Origin: Bauldia sp.
GTDB taxonomy: Bacteria > Pseudomonadota > Alphaproteobacteria > Rhizobiales > Kaistiaceae
Direction of reading: 5' to 3'
DNA length: 7,319 nucleotides
NCBI GenBank assembly: GCA_020442095.1
Contig: JAGRKY010000607.1
Location: 1 to 7,319 of the forward strand
The position numbers and the translations under genes were made by a program. This document shows, in pieces, positions 1 through 5,809 of the stretch (positions within the stretch are counted from its first letter, which is position 1; each line of letters starts with the position of its first letter). The notes under the pieces are model-generated. The model saw only the letters and a list, made by a program, of their open reading frames with translations, was not told where the DNA came from and did not search any database.

Positions 1-1
1 G

Positions 2-322
2 ATGAACGACAAGTCCACCATGAACAAGGTCATGGAGTACATGGCGCTCGGCAAGCCGCAGGTTCAGTACGATCTCGTGGAAGGCCGCTTTTCCGCCGGC
101 CAATCCTCGCTCTATGCCAATGACCCGGACGACTTCGGCGACAAGATCGTCGCGCTCCTCGACGACCCCGCAAGGCGCGAGGCGATGGGCCACTTCGGTC
201 GCGAACGGGTCGAGACCACCCTCGCCTGGTCGCACGAGGCGCCGAAGCTGCTCGCCCTCTATGACGAGCTCCTGTCCGGTCGGCGGAAGGAGCCTTCCCA
301 CCGGGTCACGGTCAGCGACTGA
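2..322 (+). CDS. Glycosyltransferase, family 4/GT-B type, C-terminal end (5' partial)
   Basis: This is the last 106 codons of a glycosyltransferase whose beginning lies before the window. The first ATG is internal: the reading frame is open to base 1, and the sequence around NDKSTMNKVMEYMALGKP is the nucleotide-sugar-binding part of the C-terminal Rossmann domain of GT-B enzymes. There, a stretch of this type (S-T-x-x-K-x-x-E-Y-M-A-x-G-K-P) precedes a V-Q-Y-D-L-x-E-G-R-F-S-A-G segment and a 'SLYA' strand. The end is the usual pair of helices (DDP-x-x-R-x-x-M-G, then the W-S-H-E-x-x-K-L-L-x-L-Y helix). Such enzymes transfer a sugar from a nucleotide or lipid donor to a growing polysaccharide at the cytoplasmic face of the membrane. 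Its neighbours (sugar transferase and export lipoprotein downstream) support an exopolysaccharide role. Donor and acceptor cannot be read from this fragment. The gene ends in TGA, convergent with the propeller protein. Confidence 0.85.
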   Translation: MNDKSTMNKVMEYMALGKPQVQYDLVEGRFSAGQSSLYANDPDDFGDKIVALLDDPARREAMGHFGRERVETTLAWSHEAPKLLALYDELLSGRRKEPSHRVTVSD

Positions 323-378
323 TCCAAGAGTCGGATTTTCCCCGGGAGGCGCGGTGCCGGCCGTGCCAGCGTCCCCGC

Positions 379-392
379 AAGTCCGTGGACTT
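379..392. other. Short perfect inverted repeat between convergent genes
   Basis: AAGTCC-GT-GGACTT is a perfect six-pair inverted repeat in the 105-base gap between the convergent glycosyltransferase and propeller genes. No T-run follows on the plus strand, so it is a poor intrinsic terminator. It could be a structural remnant or a transcript-end stabiliser. The rest of the gap holds nothing else convincing on the plus strand. Confidence 0.3.
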
Positions 393-399
393 CGCCCTC

Positions 400-436
400 G
401 AAAGAAAAGAAGCCGGACCGTTCGGGGTCAACGGCC
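400..436 (-). terminator. Candidate intrinsic terminator of the propeller gene
   Basis: Read on the minus strand, GGCCGTT, a seven-base loop (GACCCCG) and AACGGTCC form a stem of five pairs (CCGTT/AACGG) that extends by two G-C pairs past a bulged T. After a short GGC spacer a pyrimidine-rich TTCTTTTCTTTC tract follows. The upstream arm overlaps the last codons and stop of the propeller gene. The stem is short and the T-tract interrupted, so this is a plausible but weak rho-independent terminator. Confidence 0.35.
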
Positions 437-1951
437 CGAGATCACGCTGCCGTCGATGGTTTCCAGTCGCCCGCAGCGGTTCAGGGTGTGGATCCCCGGA
501 TAGGGCCAGTCGGCCCGCGCCGCCTCGATCGGCTTCGGCCGGGTGAGCTGGACCCTGTCGTCGTCCAGCACCACAACTTCCGACAGTCCGAGGCCGCTGC
601 CGTAGCCGTATGTTCCGTTCTGGATCGGCAGGAAGATGCGTCCGCCCGCTTTCACGAAAGCGCCGCCCGGCCGCGCGGCGGCCCGGTCGATCAGGATCGG
701 ATTCCGGCGGTGGGGCCGCCAGGGCCCGCGAAGCGTCTCGGCCGAGAACACGACCAGCGTGTCCGACGGGCTGCCGTGGCCGTCCCTTTCGGTGCCGAAC
801 AGCCAGAGGCGGTTGCCGGTGTCGAGCAGCGTCGCGTCGCTGATATCGCGCCCCTCGATGAGGCGCCGGTCGAGAACCCAGCGGTCCGGAAACCGCTCGG
901 CGCGATAGAGCGAGACTTCGCCGCCCGCGCTGCTCTCCGGGATCATCCAGGTCTCTCCGTCCCGCTCGAAGACCTGCGGATAGGACAGGTGATGCGGCTC
1001 CTCCAGAACAGGAGCCGGCGTCCCGCAGACGCCGTCGGGACCGAATACGGCAGCCGAGATCACCCCCTTGCCGGTGGCATTGATATATTCCTCGACGAAC
1101 AGGTAGTGACGCCCGTCCCGGGCGACAGGGAACGGGTCCGCGTAATAGCGCGTGCCGTCGTCCGGCAGCAGCGACCAGGGCGCGCCCGCCAGCGTGCCGG
1201 TTTCGGCGACGCCGGGACCATCCGCGAACCGGTATCCGACATGCCAGTGGGTCGGCCGCCGCCGAAACTTGCGCAACGTCCGTCGTGCGATTTGCGGAAG
1301 CCGGGTGGTGGCATAGGGCCCGAGGATCTCGGACGACGAAATCGCCGCATGGGGGACGCCCGTCACGGTCTTGACCGCGCCAGGCGGCAATCCGGTTCCG
1401 TCGGCGAACCGGCATGCGGTCGACACGGTCAGCGTTATCGCCCTGGCCAGCACGTCGTCGAGGCCACGCGACACGATCGACCGGTCGCAGATCATCGGCG
1501 ACGCCTCGTCGATAGGATTGCCGTCGAGAACGATGCCCAGTTCGGGCAGCCCGCCCTTTGCCAGGGTTCGCAATGCCGCCGATACGCAGGGGCTGCCGTC
1601 GAAGGTAACGCGCAATGTCGGCGAGGCGGTCGCGCGATCGTTGCCCGTCAGGTCGATCGTCATATCCGCCGGCCTGCTCGCCTCCCGGGAAGGCATGGTT
1701 GCGACACGCGCCGAGAGCGAGTCCGCGCCGCCGCGCCGCAGCAGCGCCTCGAATGCGAGAATCCGGTCGAGAGCCCAGGGTGCCTTGCCGCCCGGCTCCT
1801 CGAGCCTCACAGCCGTGTCATGGCCGGCCCGAGAGAGGCGCTCGACAAGGATTTCCTGCCAGCGCCGGACGTCGTCTCTGGGGAGAATGATATCGATCGC
1901 CACCACGTCGGTTTCCGATCCGGCCTTCCTGCGCCGGCCTCCCATCGCCAT
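428..1951 (-). CDS. GINT1-N-like five-bladed beta-propeller protein of the polysaccharide locus
   Basis: This 507-residue soluble protein has no signal peptide or membrane helix. Residues about 265-505 form repeated propeller blades. Repeat cores start near residues 269 (Y-Y-A-D-P-F-P-V, then H-Y-L-F-V-E-E-Y), 322 (L-S-Y-P-Q-V-F, then T-W-M-I-P-E-S), 370 (I-S-D-A-T-L-L, then L-W-L-F-G-T-E), 426 (A-R-P-G-G-A-F, then R-I-F-L-P-I-Q-N) and 487 (I-H-T-L-N). The pattern recalls the GH43/62-like propeller found as the N-terminal domain of glucosamine inositolphosphorylceramide transferase (GINT1). Residues about 15-180 look like a separate alpha/beta domain (I-D-I-I-L, a helix with R-R-W-Q-E-I-L-V-E-R-L, then M-T-I-D-L-T-G), vaguely formyltransferase-like; I cannot assign it. 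The first start after an in-frame TAG is the ATG used, but no good Shine-Dalgarno precedes it. A second ATG two codons on or GTG at residues 16-17 (after AGGAAGG) are alternatives. A role in glycan transfer or modification is inferred from fold and neighbours; no activity is established. Confidence 0.8.
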   Translation of the reverse strand: MAMGGRRRKAGSETDVVAIDIILPRDDVRRWQEILVERLSRAGHDTAVRLEEPGGKAPWALDRILAFEALLRRGGADSLSARVATMPSREASRPADMTIDLTGNDRATASPTLRVTFDGSPCVSAALRTLAKGGLPELGIVLDGNPIDEASPMICDRSIVSRGLDDVLARAITLTVSTACRFADGTGLPPGAVKTVTGVPHAAISSSEILGPYATTRLPQIARRTLRKFRRRPTHWHVGYRFADGPGVAETGTLAGAPWSLLPDDGTRYYADPFPVARDGRHYLFVEEYINATGKGVISAAVFGPDGVCGTPAPVLEEPHHLSYPQVFERDGETWMIPESSAGGEVSLYRAERFPDRWVLDRRLIEGRDISDATLLDTGNRLWLFGTERDGHGSPSDTLVVFSAETLRGPWRPHRRNPILIDRAAARPGGAFVKAGGRIFLPIQNGTYGYGSGLGLSEVVVLDDDRVQLTRPKPIEAARADWPYPGIHTLNRCGRLETIDGSVISGR

Positions 1952-2057
1952 GGTCTCGAAGCAGGACCATTGCCGAATGGTCGAGCACTACCGATACGCG
2001 AAGAAGTTTCAATTCATTTGGTCCGTTAGGCTTAATGCCGGGCCGGCTCCCGGACCC

Positions 2058-2077
2058 TGTAAACATCGGTGTAATCA
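2058..2077. repeat. Short direct repeat TGTAA(A/T)CA, possible operator
   Basis: TGTAAACA and TGTAATCA (7 of 8 identical) lie with start points 12 bases apart, separated by TCGG. The spacing is close to one helical turn, which suits a regulator binding on one DNA face. It lies about 110 bases upstream of the propeller start and 150 upstream of the sugar-transferase start. The binding protein is unknown and the repeat could be chance. Confidence 0.3.
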
Positions 2078-2144
2078 AGCACGTCCGTCACCCGACCCGG
2101 CCTGGAAGGCGGACCCCGGCGCAATGGCCCAACGGACGGCGCCA

Positions 2145-2154
2145 CGGTTAACCG
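2145..2154. promoter_or_regulatory. Perfect palindrome CGGTTAACCG, possible operator
   Basis: A ten-base perfect palindrome lies 73 bases before the sugar-transferase start, just before the AT-rich tract. Its core TTAACC on both strands matches the first six bases of the alphaproteobacterial CtrA half-site TTAACCAT, but the last two bases differ. It may bind a regulator as a dimer. No experiment is implied. Confidence 0.35.
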
Positions 2155-2227
2155 AAACTCAGAAAAATTCTTTAAGATTTGATTTAAACGGCGTATTCCT
2201 CGGCCAGAAAACCGCGGAATACATCCG

Positions 2228-3694
2228 ATGTCGGCCACATCGCACAGCAAAAGGCTCGCCAAGAGCCCGTTTATCGAAACCGATCTGCAAGCAACGGGCG
2301 CAGGTCGTTTCATATTTTGCTCAATAATAGCGTTAATAGAAGGAATTGTTGCCGCCTCTTGCGTGATCGGCACAACATTTCTCTATCATTATACTATATT
2401 TGAATTCGAGCAGGCCTCCGTTCCATGGACGGTCTATCTCGCCTTTGCCGCCGCGGTCGGCATCGTCTACGGCGGCTTCGCGGCCTCTGCCTGCAGCCGG
2501 TTCCTCGACTTCGGGCGCCGGGTCGGAGCGACACTGCCGAACAGCATGGTGACCTGGACCGGCGCCTTCGCCACGGTGCTGTTTCTCGCTTTTCTCGGCG
2601 GATACATCGGCGAACTGTCGCGCGTTTCTCTGACATCGGCCTACCTGATCGGCATTCCGGTGCTGATCGGCGTGCGCAACCTGGTCCGCTCGGTGTCGAC
2701 AAGCCGAATCCGCAGCGGCGAGCTGACGCTGCAGCGGGTCGCGGTCATCGGCAAGCGGATCGATGTCGTCGGCTTCCTCCTCAACGGCCACCTGTCCCGC
2801 TACGGCTACCGGCTCACCAACGTCCTCTATCTCGACGATTCCTATGACGAGCGCGGCGTCCCGCAGGAGGAGCCGCTGGCCGCCTTCGCCGCCGATGCCA
2901 TGCGGCTCGGCGCAAGCTACGTGATCTTCGTCGGCGACAGCTTCAGCGTCAGCGGGCTTCAGCCGCTCTTCGCCGCGCTCCGCCGCTTCGCGCTCAACTT
3001 CGCCTACGCCCCGGTGACCAGCAAGATGCCGCTGAATTTCATCGACGTCGTCGCCATCGGTCCGAACAATGCCCTGCGGTTCATGCGCAAGCCGCTAAGC
3101 GACGCCGGCGTCTTAGCCAAACGCATGATGGACCTCGTCCTCTCGACGCTCGGGCTGATCCTCCTTGCCCCCCTGTTTCTGCTCGTCGCCGTGGTCATCC
3201 GCCTCGACAGCAAGGGCCCGGTCTTCTTCCGCCAGGCGCGCCGCGGCTTCAACGGCGATATCTTCATGATCTGGAAGTTCCGCTCCATGACGGTGATGGA
3301 GAATGGCTGGAACATCCAGCAGGCCGTCCGCGGCGACAGTCGCGTCACTCGCGTCGGTCGCTTCCTGCGCGCCCACAGCATCGACGAGCTGCCGCAGCTC
3401 ATCAACGTCTTCACCGGCGAAATGAGCCTTGTCGGTCCGCGCCCGCACGCGGTCTCGCACGACAACGAGCTGTCGGCCCGCCTCGCCACCTATGCCCACC
3501 GCCAGCGGATCAAGCCGGGCATCACCGGCTGGGCCCAGGTCAACGGCTTCCGCGGCGCGACCGCCACCCAGGAGATGATCGAGGGCCGCACCGCCCACGA
3601 CCTCTATTACATCGACAACTGGTCGTTGCTGCTCGACATCTGGATCATCATCCTGACGGTCTTCTCACCGGCCACCCGGAAGAACGCCCACTGA
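2228..3694 (+). CDS. Exopolysaccharide polyprenyl glycosylphosphotransferase (undecaprenyl-phosphate sugar-1-phosphate transferase)
   Basis: This 488-residue integral membrane enzyme is of the WcaJ/GumD/PssA-like class. It would transfer a sugar-1-phosphate from a nucleotide sugar to undecaprenyl phosphate, the first committed step of repeat-unit synthesis. N-terminal membrane segments lie near residues 28-54, 69-90, 110-128 and 135-150, followed by a CoA-binding-like Rossmann domain (about 168-285; V-A-V-I-G-K-R and V-I-F-V-G-D). A hydrophobic helix at 302-324 containing L-A-P anchors the catalytic domain. That domain shows W-K-F-R-S-M (349-354), the D386-E387 pair in S-I-D-E-L-P-Q, V-G-P-R-P-H (402-407) and K-P-G-I-T-G-W-A-Q-V-N-G (429-440), so it appears intact. 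Length is normal for the long form. The ATG has only a weak upstream GCGGAA. The first ~60 codons are markedly AT-rich, with TTA and ATA codons unlike the rest. Whether glucose, galactose or another sugar is used cannot be told. Confidence 0.93.
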   Translation: MSATSHSKRLAKSPFIETDLQATGAGRFIFCSIIALIEGIVAASCVIGTTFLYHYTIFEFEQASVPWTVYLAFAAAVGIVYGGFAASACSRFLDFGRRVGATLPNSMVTWTGAFATVLFLAFLGGYIGELSRVSLTSAYLIGIPVLIGVRNLVRSVSTSRIRSGELTLQRVAVIGKRIDVVGFLLNGHLSRYGYRLTNVLYLDDSYDERGVPQEEPLAAFAADAMRLGASYVIFVGDSFSVSGLQPLFAALRRFALNFAYAPVTSKMPLNFIDVVAIGPNNALRFMRKPLSDAGVLAKRMMDLVLSTLGLILLAPLFLLVAVVIRLDSKGPVFFRQARRGFNGDIFMIWKFRSMTVMENGWNIQQAVRGDSRVTRVGRFLRAHSIDELPQLINVFTGEMSLVGPRPHAVSHDNELSARLATYAHRQRIKPGITGWAQVNGFRGATATQEMIEGRTAHDLYYIDNWSLLLDIWIIILTVFSPATRKNAH

Positions 3695-3747
3695 CCTCGG
3701 CCAGTGGCGCTCCCTCGCGTCGGACGAAAGAGTGAAGCGCGGTCCGC

Positions 3748-3767
3748 GAGCGCCCGACCGGGCGCTC
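3748..3767. terminator. Stem-loop between convergent sugar transferase and export gene
   Basis: GAGCGCCC-GACC-GGGCGCTC is a perfect eight-pair stem with a four-base loop in the middle of the 88-base convergent gap. Placement and strength suit a bidirectional terminator, but no T-tract follows on either strand, so it may need Rho or only stabilise transcript ends. No gene is seen in this gap. Confidence 0.5.
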
Positions 3768-3782
3768 CGTGCGTCGCGTCGC

Positions 3783-4343
3783 CTAGAAGGGACGTTCCTG
3801 GACGAAGATCGTATCGCCGGGACGGATCGGATCGGTCATGTTGAGGGTGATCGTCTCGACCTCGGCGCCGGTTCGCCGGCTGACCGTCGCGAAGCGCTTG
3901 TCGGCGCGCGGCGTGAAGCCGCCGGCGGTGGCGATTGCGCTCTGCACCGTCAGTCCTGGTGCGTAGCTGTACTGGCCGGCGGCGTTGACCTCGCCCATCG
4001 CGAAGAAGGGACGATAGCGCACGACCTCGGCCGAAACGTTCGGATCCTTGACGTATCCGTTCCTGAGCTTGCCGGCGATCAGCCGCTCGACCTCGGTCGG
4101 CGTCTTGCCGCGGACCGCCACCGTCCCGATCAGCGGGAAGGAGATCGTCCCGCCCTTGTCGACCGTGTAGGTGTTCGACAGGTTGTCCTGGCCGAACACG
4201 ACCACCCTGATCTGGTCGCCCGCATCGAGTCGATAGGGCGAGGTGAGTTCCGTGCTGTTGGTGATCAGCGCAGGATCGTAGGTCGCGCAACCGGAAAGCA
4301 GCGCCAGAGCGGCCACGACCTTGAGTACTAATGTGAAACGCAT
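3783..4343 (-). CDS. Polysaccharide export outer-membrane lipoprotein (short Wza/ExoF-like OPX protein)
   Basis: This is a 186-residue exported lipoprotein. A basic start and hydrophobic core lead to the lipobox L-S-G-C with Cys19 as the likely lipidated residue. A Poly_export domain spans about 37-112, starting with the typical Y-R-L-D-A-G-D-Q-I-R-V-V-V-F-G and including I-S-F-P-L-I-G-T-V (67-75) and the helix T-P-T-E-V-E-R-L-I. One SLBB-like segment follows (about 113-180; G-E-V-N-A-A-G-Q-Y-x-Y-x-P-G-L-T-V, A-G-G-F-T and the final R-P-G-D-T-I-F-V). Such proteins form the periplasmic and outer-membrane exit for exopolysaccharide. This one is the short form: it lacks the extra SLBB domains and membrane-spanning C-terminal helix of E. 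coli Wza, so it may need an outer-membrane partner. Purine-rich AGGGG and AAGGGG lie just before the ATG. The gene has its own promoter region, and no co-polymerase/kinase gene lies beside it here. Confidence 0.92.
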   Translation of the reverse strand: MRFTLVLKVVAALALLSGCATYDPALITNSTELTSPYRLDAGDQIRVVVFGQDNLSNTYTVDKGGTISFPLIGTVAVRGKTPTEVERLIAGKLRNGYVKDPNVSAEVVRYRPFFAMGEVNAAGQYSYAPGLTVQSAIATAGGFTPRADKRFATVSRRTGAEVETITLNMTDPIRPGDTIFVQERPF

Positions 4344-4544
4344 TTCCCCTTCGCCCCTGCGCGTCGGCTGGAGCGACTATCCGGCGGTTATGGTTAATAG
4401 CCGGTAAAAAGCCCCCTTCCGCACGGTCAATCCACGCCTGCCCGGCTCCGTGGAATCTTTTTCCAAGACGGCCCGCGGCCGGGTCTGCTAGCAAACCGCG
4501 CGAACCGCCACGGGCGGGCCCGCAATCGCCAGGGAGCTCAGGCA
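4344..4544. promoter_or_regulatory. Divergent intergenic region of the export lipoprotein and flavoprotein genes
   Basis: This 201-base gap holds the promoters of both divergent genes. Visible elements are the dyad with a CtrA-like half-site (4381-4404), a small hairpin TGGAA-TCTTT-TTCCA (4451-4465) and, at 4531-4536, AGGGAG, the ribosome-binding site that fixes the TTG start of the flavoprotein eight bases further on. No clear -35/-10 pair could be assigned. Confidence 0.5.
4381..4404. promoter_or_regulatory. Dyad enclosing a CtrA-like half-site (TTAACCAT on the minus strand)
   Basis: The arms CCGGC (4381-4385) and GCCGG (4400-4404) flank an AT-rich 14-base centre with the tandem GGTTAT-GGTTAA. 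ATGGTTAA at 4390-4397 reads TTAACCAT on the minus strand, the known half-site form of the alphaproteobacterial cell-cycle regulator CtrA. It lies 46 bases upstream of the export-lipoprotein start codon, a promoter-proximal position. Regulation by CtrA is inferred from the motif alone; an 8-mer can occur by chance. Confidence 0.4.
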
Positions 4545-5780
4545 TTGTTCGAGAACGGGATTGTCGTCGTCGGTGGCGGCCATGGCGGATCGCAAACCGT
4601 CGCGAGCCTGAGGTCCGAGGGCTACGAGGGACCGCTGACCCTCGTCACGGCCGAGTCCGACATCCCCTATCAGCGCCCGCCCCTGTCCAAGGCCTTCCTC
4701 AAGGAGCCCGGTCACGAGCTCCTGCCGCTCCGTCCGGCCGCCTTCTACGAGAAGAACGACATCGCCCTGATGCTCGAGACCGAGGCCGTCGCCATCGACC
4801 GCCAGGCGCGGCAGCTTCGGCTCGCCGGCGACAGCGTCCTGCCCTTCGACCGGCTGGTGCTGGCGCCGGGCTCTCGGGCCCGGATGCCGCCGATCGACGG
4901 TATCGGTCTCGACGGCGTCCTTGCCCTGCGCATCGCCGGCGACGCGCGCCAAATCCGCGACCGGCTTTCCGGGGCGAGCGATGTGGTCGTCGTCGGCGGC
5001 GGCTTCATCGGCCTCGAGATTGCCGCGACCGCCCGGCTGCTCGGCAAGACCGTGACCGTCCTCGAGGCCGCGGACCGGCTGATGGGTCGTGTCGTCGCCC
5101 CCGAGATCTCCGCCCATTTCCTGTCGCTGCATCGCGGCTGGGGAAGCGACATCCGCCTCGGCACCCCGATCGGCAGGATCGTCGGCGACGGGGGCCGCGT
5201 CGTCGGCGTCGAGACCGCGTCGGGCGACCGGATCGCCGCCGACATTGTGGTGATCGGCATCGGCGTCGTCCCCAATGTCGAACTCGCCGAGGCGGCCGGG
5301 CTCGCGACCGACAACGGCATCGTCGTCAACGACGTGATGGAGACCGCCGTGCCGGAGATCCTCGCCCTCGGCGACTGTGCCGCCTTCGACCACTGGGAGC
5401 TCGGCCGGCGCATCCGGCTCGAATCGGTCCAGAACGCGGTCGACCAGGCGAAGACCGCCGCGAAGACGATCGTCGGCAAGCCTGAGTCGTTCCGCGAGGT
5501 GCCCTGGTTCTGGTCCGATCAGGGCGACGTCAAGCTGCAGATGGTGGGACTGTCGATGAATGCGACGCGAAGCGTGACGCGCGGCAGGCCGGAGGACGGC
5601 GCCTTCTCGGTCTTCCATTTCGACGGGGACCGCCTGGTCGCCATCGATTCGGTCAACCGCGCCGCCGACCACATGGTCGGCCGAAAGCTCCTCGGGGCGG
5701 GTTCGTCACCGGCGCCCGAAGTCTGCGCCGACGAAAGCTTCGATCTGAAGTCGCTGATTCCGCGCGCCCCGCGTGGTTGA
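4545..5780 (+). CDS. NAD(P)H/FAD-dependent ferredoxin reductase-type oxidoreductase
   Basis: This 411-residue soluble flavoprotein is of the BphA4/putidaredoxin-reductase class, which passes electrons from NADH through FAD to a small iron-sulfur protein (ferredoxin or rubredoxin). The first Rossmann motif V-V-V-G-G-G-H-G-G (7-15) binds FAD. D-I-P-Y-Q-R-P-P-L-S-K (39-49) is the family signature after it. V-V-V-G-G-G-F-I-G-L-E (148-158) is the NAD site, with Glu174 at the end of its second strand favouring NADH over NADPH. A-L-G-D-C-A (274-279) is the second FAD contact, and P-W-F-W-S-D-Q (320-326) opens the reductase C-terminal domain. The length is normal. The start is TTG, the first start in the frame, backed by AGGGAG eight bases upstream. 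No ferredoxin, Rieske oxygenase, P450 or rubredoxin gene is in the window, so its partner is unknown. It ends 24 bases before the convergent yqeY. Confidence 0.92.
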   Translation: MFENGIVVVGGGHGGSQTVASLRSEGYEGPLTLVTAESDIPYQRPPLSKAFLKEPGHELLPLRPAAFYEKNDIALMLETEAVAIDRQARQLRLAGDSVLPFDRLVLAPGSRARMPPIDGIGLDGVLALRIAGDARQIRDRLSGASDVVVVGGGFIGLEIAATARLLGKTVTVLEAADRLMGRVVAPEISAHFLSLHRGWGSDIRLGTPIGRIVGDGGRVVGVETASGDRIAADIVVIGIGVVPNVELAEAAGLATDNGIVVNDVMETAVPEILALGDCAAFDHWELGRRIRLESVQNAVDQAKTAAKTIVGKPESFREVPWFWSDQGDVKLQMVGLSMNATRSVTRGRPEDGAFSVFHFDGDRLVAIDSVNRAADHMVGRKLLGAGSSPAPEVCADESFDLKSLIPRAPRG

Positions 5781-5809
5781 GGCGATGCCTGGCTGAGGGG
5801 ATGCCTAGG
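5778..5809. repeat. Imperfect 16-base tandem repeat at a convergent gene end
   Basis: TGAGGCGATGCCTGGC and TGAGGGGATGCCTAGG are adjacent and share 13 of 16 bases. The first copy carries the TGA stop of the flavoprotein, the second the complement of the TAG stop of yqeY. The repeat fills the whole convergent gap, and no terminator hairpin with a T-tract is visible. A local duplication is likely; function is not evident. Confidence 0.5.

Larger units (their letters stand above)
1952..2227. promoter_or_regulatory. Divergent intergenic region of the propeller and sugar-transferase genes
   Basis: This 276-base gap must hold the promoters of both divergent genes. It contains a direct repeat at 2058-2077, a perfect ten-base palindrome at 2145-2154 and a very AT-rich stretch at 2155-2190 (2161-2190 is only 6/30 G+C) with TTAA at 2172-2175 and 2184-2187. 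No sigma-70 hexamer pair stands out on either strand. Some minus-strand frames run through here, but they have no family-like sequence and no ribosome-binding site. Confidence 0.5.

Noticed and set aside
1375..1410. Apparent internal protein repeat (R-F-A-D-G-x-G twice in the propeller protein, near residues 181 and 241)
   Set aside because: Only seven residues match and the DNA copies differ at several positions, so chance or fold constraint explains it better than duplication.
488..2029. 513-codon open frame on the plus strand opposite the propeller gene
   Set aside because: It lies antisense to a frame with clear propeller repeats, is rich in Arg, Ala, Pro and Gly as GC-rich shadow frames are, and shows no known motif.
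1371..2327. 318-codon plus-strand frame across the divergent promoter region
   Set aside because: It covers the propeller gene antisense and the sugar-transferase start in another frame, and has no recognisable domain.
3607..4545. 312-codon minus-strand frame over the export lipoprotein
   Set aside because: It overlaps the lipoprotein gene in another frame and the 3' end of the sugar transferase; the lipoprotein frame has the lipobox and Poly_export motifs.
4488..5672. 394-codon minus-strand frame opposite the flavoprotein gene
   Set aside because: It is antisense to a gene with intact FAD and NAD motifs; its Asp/Gly/Val-rich repetitive composition is typical of a shadow frame.
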